Source: Betaproteobacteria bacterium (GTDB taxonomy: Bacteria > Pseudomonadota > Gammaproteobacteria > Burkholderiales > Burkholderiaceae_C). From it: a stretch of 64,000 nt of DNA. Below the pieces are notes generated by a model, which made no database searches, was not told the DNA's origin, and saw nothing but the letters and a program-made list of their open reading frames with translations. The number at the start of each line of letters is the position of its first letter. The stretch's first letter is position 1. Below are positions 18,324-25,700 of this stretch, piece after piece. The stretch lies in assembly GCA_016716535.1 (NCBI GenBank), contig JADJWD010000005.1, forward strand, positions 124,001 to 188,000, given 5' to 3'. The translations under genes were made by a program, and so were the position numbers.

Positions 18324-18559
18324 GTTTGTCTCCGGCACGCGGACTTCGCTTTCGCGGCGCGCGTGCTTCGTTGTTCGTCGTTGGTAACAAGATGCTTTCA
18401 AAGCCGCGGCGCCGCCGTCATCCCTCGATCGCGGGATACAGCAGGCGTTTTTTGCGGTCGGCACGCGGTCGTTGGCGTGCGGTCACCACTTCGGTGTGGC
18501 GGCGTGGCTGGACCGAAGGCGTGTCGCGCCGAAGCACGGCGCTGCGGGTGGAAGCAGGC

Positions 18560-18591
18560 GCTGAGCAGGCGCCGCTCAGGCGCTGCTCAGC
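18560..18591 (-). terminator. Hairpin downstream of the Ig-repeat lipoprotein gene
   Basis: Perfect eight-base stem GCTGAGCA (18560-18567) / TGCTCAGC (18584-18591), 14 bases past the stop of the upstream gene on the minus strand. No T-run, so termination is only plausible. The remaining gap up to 18323 contains only a smaller palindrome (ATCCC/GGGAT near 18420-18437) and no clear promoter. Confidence 0.4.
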
Positions 18592-18604
18592 CGCCAGTCA
18601 GGCG

Positions 18605-21600
18605 CTACTGCTTGCGCCCGATGAAGCCGGCGACGACGGCCGCGCCGCTGCCGTTCAAGAGCCTGAACACGCCGCCGATCTCGGCCGGGCCGGTGCCGCT
18701 GCCGCCACCGCTGACCGGGCCGAACAGCCGCGCGCCAAGGCCGCCGGCGAGCGCCGCGTTGGCCGCGGTGCCGGTCATGTAGTTGGCGGTGTCGCCGGTG
18801 CCCAGCGTCACCGTCGCGGTCAACGACACCGGCACCGACGCGCCGGTGTCGGTGCGCACCGTGTTCTGGATCGTCACCGTCACGCTGCGGCTGGCGAAGT
18901 TCACCGCCACCGTCGCCGTGCCGCTGAACTGCACCGGCTCGTCGACGGCGTTGGCGGCGTAGCGGCCATTGACGATGCCGCTGTAGCTGGCGCTGCCGCC
19001 CGTCGGCACGCTGGCCGGCGTCGTCGTGTCGCCGTAGGCGACGAAGCCGCGGCGGTTCTTGTTGTGCTCGGGGAAGCCGCCCCACTCGGCGATGTTGATC
19101 GTGTCCTGCGTGAACCACGAGGCCAGGTTGGCGTAGCGGTAGCTCCAATGGTCGATCGAGCGGTAGCCCTTCGAGCCCGGCATCGGCACGCCGAGGCCGG
19201 TGCCGTCCGGCAGCCAGGTGGGGTTGCCGTTCGCATCGGGCAGGCCGTCGCCGGCATGGATGTCGCCATCTTCGTGGTGGCGGATCGCGGCGAGGCGGTC
19301 GGGGTCGTTGCCGTCCCAGCGCCACGAGCCGTCGTAGACCGACGGGCCGTTCGTCTCGATCGTCGCGCACCAGCCGCCGGCGGCGCAGCGCGGCGGCGCG
19401 GTGCGCGGGAAGTAGCGGTTGTTCGCGTAGTTGGCCTTCGTGCCGGCCATGCCGAGCGTGGCGTAGTCGTAGTAGCCGAGGTCGGCGCTCGGCGGCAGCG
19501 CGCCGAACGCGAGCGCGCCGTTGCCGTCCAGCCAGACGCGGCCGGCCGTCGGCGTGAAGGTCTCGATCAGCAGCGGGCGGTTGTTGACGCCGTCCCAGAG
19601 GATCGACATGTTGCTGAGCAGGAAGGCGACGCTCGTCGGCCGCGCGCTGCCGTCCTTGCGGATGCGCAACTCGGCCGTGCCGCCGCTGGCCAGCGCCAGG
19701 CCGAACGCGGTGGACACGTTGGGGTTGTCGGCGCCCATGTCGCTCGTCGAGCGCCCGTAGACCTGCACACCCGAGCGTGTGAGGGCGACGCCGTTGTCGG
19801 TGCGCGTGATCGTGTTGCCACTGCACTGCGTGCCGGCGCCGTCGGCGCAGGCCATCGTCATCGGCCCCGTCGTCGGCGCGGCGCTGACGGTGATCGGGAA
19901 GGTCTGCGTGATCGCGAGGCCGCCCGGGTCGGCCGCCCGCACGGTGACGCTGTGCGAGCCGATCTGCGCGACGCTCGGCGTCCAGGCGACGAGGCCGCTT
20001 GCCGCATTGATCGTCATGCCGCCCGGCGCCTGCGTCAGCGTGTAGGTGACGGTGTCGCCGTTGGGATCGGTGGCGTCGACGTCGTAGCTGTAGGCGGCGC
20101 CGGCGGCCGCCGTCGTGACCGGCGCCGACGTGATCACCGGTGAGCCGGCAGGCGGCGCCACGGCGATGGTGAAAGTCTGCGTCGCCGCGGCGTTCTGCGC
20201 ATCGGCGACGCGCACGGTGACGGCCTGGTTGCCCGCCTGCCCGGTCGCCGGCGTCCACGCGATCAGCCCGCTCGAGGTGTTGATCGACATGCCCGCCGGC
20301 GGCTGCACCAGCGACCAGGTCAGCACGTCGCCAGGGTTCGGGTCGGTGGCGTTCGCGTCGTAGCGGTAGGCGACGCCGACGGCGGCCGTCGTGATGGCGG
20401 TCGACGTGATCTGCGGCGGTTGGTTGCCGACGACGGTGATCGTGCCGACGCGGTAGCGGCGGTCGGTTGCGGGGTCGGTGACGCCGGTGCCGGTGGCCAG
20501 CACGAGGTTGTGCCAGGGGTTGCCGCCGGCCAGGCCGACGCGAATGTCGTAGGTGCCCGACGGCAGGCTCGCGGGCACGATGATCGTGCGCGTCTGCGTC
20601 GCGTCGCCGGTCGTCCAGCTGGTGGAGTCGGTGTTGTGGTCGTCGACCGACCAGCTCTGGCCGGTCGTGTTGACGAGGTGCATGAACTGCTGGTAGTCCT
20701 GCGCCATCGGGATGCGGCCCCACCTCAGCGTGATGCCGACGGTGGCGCCGGCGATCGCGTTGTAGGTGGCCGGCGTCGCCATGTCGATGCGCGTGCCGCC
20801 GCCGACGACCAGCGTGAACGACTGCGTCGCGGTGAGCCCGGACGGGTCGACGGCGCGCACCGTGACGGCGTGGCTGCCGACCTGCGCCGACGTCGGCGCC
20901 CAGCCGATCAAACCGCTCGTGCCGTTGATCGTCATGCCGCTCGGGGCCTGCGCCAGCGAGTACGTGAGCACGTCGGCATTCAGGTCCGTCGCGTCGGCGT
21001 CGTAGCTGTAGATCGCGCCGGCACCGGCCGTCGTCACCGCCTGCGAGGTGATGACCGGCGGCGCATTCGGCACGACGACGGTGAACGACTGCGTCGCCGC
21101 GAGCCCGCCGGCGTCGGCGACGCGCACGTCGATGACGTGGCTGCCCGTCTGCGCGGCCGCGGGCGTCCAGGTGATGAGGCCGGTGCCGGCGTGGATGGTC
21201 ATGCCGCTCGGCGCGCGGGTGAGCGAGTGGACGAGCGTGTCGCCGTTGGCGTCGGTGGCGTTGACGTCGTACTGGTAGGCCGCGCCGACCGGCGCCGTCG
21301 TCACCGGCGAGCTGGTGATCTGCGGCGCGACGTTGGGCACCGGCACGACGATGGTGAACGACTGCGTCGCGGCGAGCCCGCCCGGGTCGGCCACGCGCAC
21401 GGTGACGGCATGGCTGCCGGCCTGGGCGCCGCCAGGCGTCCAGCCGATCAGGCCGCTGGCGGCATGGATGCTCATGCCGGCCGGCGCCTGCGTGAGCGAA
21501 TAGGTCAGCGGGTCGCCGTTGCCGTCGCCGGCATTGACGTCGTAGGCATAGGCAGTGCCGACGACGGCCACCGTGACCGGCGTGCTCGTGATCAGCGGCG

Positions 21601-22540
21601 CGACGTTGGGCGCGGCGACGACGATGGAAAAACTCTGCGTCGCGGCCAGGCCGCCGGCGTCGCTGACGCGCACCGTGACGTCGTGGCTGCCGATCTGGCC
21701 CGCGGCCGGCGTCCAGGCAAGTTGCCCGGTCGACGGCTGCACCGTCATGCCGGCCGGCGCCTGCGCGAGCGCGTAGGTCAGCGTGTCGCCGTTCGGATCG
21801 GCGGCGACGACGGCGTAGCGGTATTCGACGCCGGCGGTGGCGGCGGTCACCGCCGCGCTCGTGATCTGCGGCGCCGCGTTGCCCACGGTCACCGTCACCG
21901 TGAAGGCCTGCGTCGCGACGAGGCCGCCGGGGTCGCGCGCCTGCACGGCCACCGCGTAGGTGCCGCGCTGGCCGGCCGCCGGCGTCCAGCCGATGAGGCC
22001 GCTGGTCGTGTCGATCGACATGCCGGCCGGCGCTTCGGCGAGCGAGAAGGCGAGCGTGTCGCCGTCGGCGTCGGTGGCGTCGACGTCGTAGCGGTAGGGC
22101 GCGCCGGCGGCCGCGGCGGTGGCGGCCGAACTCGTGATCTGCGGCGCGGCGTTGCCCGCCGCCACCGCGACCGCGAAGTCCTGCGTCGCCGCGGCGCCGC
22201 CGGGGTCGGACACGCGCACGCTCACCGCGTGGCTGCCCTGCTGGGCCGACGACGGCACCCACTCGACGGCACCGCTCGTCGCCTGGATCGTCATGCCGCT
22301 CGGGCCCTGCACGAGCGTGTAGCTCAGCGCATCGCCATCGGGGTCGCTTGCCTTCAGCGCGTAGCCGTACTGGCGGCCGACCTTCGCCGTGGTGAGCGCG
22401 GCCGAGGTGATCTGCGGGGCGCGATTGGTCGCGCCCGGCTCGGTGGGCGATCCGCCACCGCCGCCGCAGGCGAGCAAGACGATCGTGCTGGCGGCTGCGG
22501 CCGACCTGCCCAGCGCGGCGCGCAGTGGCGTTGCCATCAT
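18605..22540 (-). CDS. Large lipoprotein with eight Ig-like (He_PIG-type) repeats and a TbpB-like C-terminal barrel
   Basis: 1311 residues. Lipobox LLAC, Cys25, followed by a Gly-rich linker. Eight repeats of about 90 residues begin with (A)PxITS, carry the calcium-site-like D(A/P)NGDxLxYSLxxAP, and end with GSHxVTVRVxDxGGLAATQ: six at about 40-580, two at about 705-885, separated by a different beta domain (about 580-700). The C-terminal part (about 886-1311) is unique and ends in YSGIVNGRY, ARLFGP, GPAEIGGVFRL and VAGFIGRK, which resembles the handle barrel of TbpB / Slam-dependent surface lipoproteins. GAGGAA abuts the start. It precedes the oxidase lipoprotein on the same strand. Role unknown; surface adhesion or ligand binding is an inference. 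Confidence 0.8.
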   Translation of the reverse strand: MMATPLRAALGRSAAAASTIVLLACGGGGGSPTEPGATNRAPQITSAALTTAKVGRQYGYALKASDPDGDALSYTLVQGPSGMTIQATSGAVEWVPSSAQQGSHAVSVRVSDPGGAAATQDFAVAVAAGNAAPQITSSAATAAAAGAPYRYDVDATDADGDTLAFSLAEAPAGMSIDTTSGLIGWTPAAGQRGTYAVAVQARDPGGLVATQAFTVTVTVGNAAPQITSAAVTAATAGVEYRYAVVAADPNGDTLTYALAQAPAGMTVQPSTGQLAWTPAAGQIGSHDVTVRVSDAGGLAATQSFSIVVAAPNVAPLITSTPVTVAVVGTAYAYDVNAGDGNGDPLTYSLTQAPAGMSIHAASGLIGWTPGGAQAGSHAVTVRVADPGGLAATQSFTIVVPVPNVAPQITSSPVTTAPVGAAYQYDVNATDANGDTLVHSLTRAPSGMTIHAGTGLITWTPAAAQTGSHVIDVRVADAGGLAATQSFTVVVPNAPPVITSQAVTTAGAGAIYSYDADATDLNADVLTYSLAQAPSGMTINGTSGLIGWAPTSAQVGSHAVTVRAVDPSGLTATQSFTLVVGGGTRIDMATPATYNAIAGATVGITLRWGRIPMAQDYQQFMHLVNTTGQSWSVDDHNTDSTSWTTGDATQTRTIIVPASLPSGTYDIRVGLAGGNPWHNLVLATGTGVTDPATDRRYRVGTITVVGNQPPQITSTAITTAAVGVAYRYDANATDPNPGDVLTWSLVQPPAGMSINTSSGLIAWTPATGQAGNQAVTVRVADAQNAAATQTFTIAVAPPAGSPVITSAPVTTAAAGAAYSYDVDATDPNGDTVTYTLTQAPGGMTINAASGLVAWTPSVAQIGSHSVTVRAADPGGLAITQTFPITVSAAPTTGPMTMACADGAGTQCSGNTITRTDNGVALTRSGVQVYGRSTSDMGADNPNVSTAFGLALASGGTAELRIRKDGSARPTSVAFLLSNMSILWDGVNNRPLLIETFTPTAGRVWLDGNGALAFGALPPSADLGYYDYATLGMAGTKANYANNRYFPRTAPPRCAAGGWCATIETNGPSVYDGSWRWDGNDPDRLAAIRHHEDGDIHAGDGLPDANGNPTWLPDGTGLGVPMPGSKGYRSIDHWSYRYANLASWFTQDTINIAEWGGFPEHNKNRRGFVAYGDTTTPASVPTGGSASYSGIVNGRYAANAVDEPVQFSGTATVAVNFASRSVTVTIQNTVRTDTGASVPVSLTATVTLGTGDTANYMTGTAANAALAGGLGARLFGPVSGGGSGTGPAEIGGVFRLLNGSGAAVVAGFIGRKQ
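20795..22425 (-). repeat. Six tandem ~270-base repeats coding for Ig-like domains
   Basis: Six in-frame repeats, each about 267-276 bases, encode repeats 1 to 6 of the large lipoprotein. Motifs such as tgcgtcgcggcgagcc and gacgtcgta recur at this period. Two more copies lie at about 19880-20440. Repeats 2 to 6 are the most alike, which points to relatively recent internal duplication and possible copy-number variation. Confidence 0.75.
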
Positions 22541-22726
22541 TTCCTCAGGACTCCCTCGTTGCCCGCGCTTCGGTTCTTGGCGGGTTGTTGGCAGGCATCG
22601 TCCGAGGCGTGGCCGGGCCGTTCAACCCCCGGCTCATGGGTTGGGCCCGGGGCCGGCGGGAAGTCGAGGAAAAGGTCCTGCGGCGCGGCCCTCGGCGGCC
22701 CTCCGATCGGGCGTCGATGGCCTCCC

Positions 22727-22732
22727 TATACT
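22727..22732 (+). promoter_or_regulatory. Putative -10 box of uvrA
   Basis: TATACT about 57 bases before the uvrA start, in a 248-base gap between divergent genes. No matching -35 hexamer at 16-18 bases. No SOS (LexA) box of the CTGT-N8-ACAG type was recognised nearby. Confidence 0.4.
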
Positions 22733-22788
22733 GGCCGATTTCTCTTGGCGAAAACCCCGCCCCGTAAGGCGGGAACCCGAGCCGATCC

Positions 22789-25700
22789 ATGTCCCGAGGT
22801 GTCATCCGCATCCGCGGCGCCCGCCAGCACAACCTGAAGAACCTCGACCTCGACATCGCCACCGGCCAGATGACGGTGGTGACGGGGCCGAGCGGCTCGG
22901 GCAAGTCGAGCCTCGTCTTCGACACGCTGTATGCCGAGGGCCAACGGCGCTACGTCGAGACCTTCAGCGCCTATGCGCGGCAGTTCCTCGACCGCATGGA
23001 CCGCCCGGCGGTCGACAAGGTGGAAGGCGTGCCGCCGGCCATCGCCATCGACCAGACGAACCCGGTGCGCACGTCGCGCTCGACCGTCGGCACGATGACC
23101 GAGCTGAACGACCACCTGAAGCTGCTGTTCGCGCGCGCGGCCCAGTTGTTCGACAAGGCCACCGCGCTGCCGGTGCGGCACGACACGCCGGAGACGATCC
23201 ACGAGGACCTGATGCAGCGCACCGCCGCGGCCGGCGACCCGCGGCTCGTCTTCACGTTCCCGGTCGAACTGCCGGCCGACACCAGCGCCGAACAGCAGGA
23301 GCAGTGGCTCGCCGCAAGCGGCTTCACGCGCGTCGCCGGCGAGCGTGTCGCCGGCGGCAAGAAGGTGCTCGATGTCGTCGCCGACCGCCTGCGGCTGGCC
23401 GGTGCCGAGAAGGTGCGCGTGATCGAGGCGATCGAGCTGGCGCTCAGGCGCGGCAGCGGGCGCCTGAACGTGCTGGCCGGCGACGAGGCCGCGCCGTGGC
23501 GCTACAGCACCGGCCTGCACTGCCCCGAGAGCGACATCCGCTACGCCGACCCGCAGCCGGGCCTGTTCAGCTTCAACAGTGCGTACGGCGCCTGCGACAC
23601 CTGCCGCGGCTTCGGCCGCGTGATCGGCGTCGACTGGGGCCTCGTGATCCCCGACGCGAAGAAGACGCTGCGCAACGGCGCGATCAAGCCGCTGCAGACG
23701 CCGGCCTGGGCCGAGTGCCAGGACGACCTGCTGCGCTACGCCGGCGAGGCTGGCATCCCGCGCGACACCGCCTGGCAGCAGCTCACCGACGCGCAGCGGC
23801 AGTGGGTGCTCGAAGGCTCGCCGCACTGGAAGGGCGACTGGAGCAAGGCCTGGTACGGCGTGCGCCGCTTCTTCGAGTACCTCGAAAGCAAGGCGTACAA
23901 GATGCACATCCGCGTGCTCTTGTCGAAGTACCGCAGCTACACGCCGTGCACGGCCTGCGGCGGCGCGCGCTTGAAGCTCGAGGCGCTGCTGTGGCGGCTG
24001 GGTTCGAAGGGCGACGCCGATGCGGTGCTGCCGCCGGGAGAGCGTTTCCTGCCGGCGGGCGCGGCGTGGAGCCGCGCGCAGCTCGAGGCGCTGCCGGGGC
24101 TGGCGCTGCACGACCTGATGCAGCTGTCGATCGAGCGGCTGCGCCGCTTCTTCGACGCGCTGACGCTGCCGAGCGCGCTGCTCGACGAAGCGCTGAAGCT
24201 GCTGCTGGACGAGATCCGCACGCGGCTGAAGTACCTCGTCGATGTCGGCCTCGGGTACCTGACGCTCGACCGCCAGAGCCGCACGTTGAGTGGCGGCGAG
24301 GTGCAGCGGATCAATCTCACCACGGCGTTAGGCACCTCGCTCGTCAACACGATGTTCGTCCTCGACGAGCCGAGCATCGGCCTGCACCCGCGCGACATGG
24401 GCCGCATCGTCGAGGCGATGCACCGGCTGCGCGATGCCGGCAACACGCTTGTCGTCGTCGAGCACGATCCGGCTGTGATGCTGGCCGCCGACCGGTTGAT
24501 CGACCTCGGCCCCGGGCCGGGTGAGCGCGGCGGGCGCATCGTCTTCGACGGCACGCCGGCCGCGGCGCGCGACGCCGACACGCTGACCGGCGCCTACCTC
24601 GGCGCGCGCAAGCAGGTGAGCCTTGGCACGCGGCGGCCGGTGTGGCCGCCGCCGGCGAAGCTGATCGTCGAAGGTGCGCGCGAGCACAACCTCGCCGGCA
24701 TCACGGTCGAGTTCCCGCTGCAGCGGCTCGTCTGCGTCACCGGTGTCTCGGGCTCGGGCAAGAGCACGCTGATGCAGGACGTGCTGTACCCGGCGCTGGC
24801 GCGCCACTTCGGCAAGGCGACCGAGACACCGGGCGTGCACGAGCGGCTGCTCGGTGCCGAGCAACTCGCCGACGCGGTATTCGTCGACCAGAGCCCGATC
24901 GGCAAGACGGCGCGCAGCAACCCGGCAAGCTACGTCGGCGCGTTCGACGAGCTGCGCGCGATCTTCGCCAACGCGCCGCTGGCGCGCGAGCGCAGCTACA
25001 GCGCCGGCACCTTCAGCTTCAACGCCGGCGACGGCCGCTGCCCGACCTGCGGCGGCTCGGGCTTCGAGCACGTCGAGATGCAGTTCCTCTCTGACGTGTA
25101 CCTGCGCTGCACCGACTGCGACGGGCGCCGCTACCGCACCGAGGTGCTGGACGTGAAGGTGATGCGCGGGCCGCAGCAGTTCAGCATTGCCGACGTGCTG
25201 GAGCTGACGGTGGCCGAGGCGGTGCACTGGTTCCAGGGCGACCGCGAGGTCGTCGCGCGCTTGCAGCCGCTCGTCGACGTGGGGCTGGACTACGTGCGGC
25301 TCGGCCAGCCGGTGCCGACACTCTCCGGCGGCGAGGCGCAGCGGCTGAAGCTCGCCGGCTTCCTGGCCGAGGCGGCGGCCAGCGCCAGCCGGCAGCCGGT
25401 GGCGCGGAAGGGCACGCTGTTCCTCTTCGACGAGCCGACGACCGGCCTGCACTTCGACGACATCGCCAAGCTGATGCGGGCGTTGCGCAAGCTGCTCGAT
25501 GCCGGGCATTCACTGCTCGTCATCGAACACAACCTCGACGTGATCCGCGCTTCCGACTGGATCGTCGACCTCGGGCCCGAGGGCGGCGAGGCCGGCGGCC
25601 AACTCGTCTGCACCGGCACGCCCGACGACGTGAAGGCGCATCCGACTTCGCATACCGGGGCGGCGTTGCGCGACTACGAACGTGCGCTCGGCACCGGCGT

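Noticed and set aside
19880..22425. Regularly spaced DNA repeats resembling a CRISPR-like array
   Set aside because: The period is ~270 bases, the units are fully coding, and they form Ig-like protein repeats; there are no short direct repeats with unique spacers and no cas genes.
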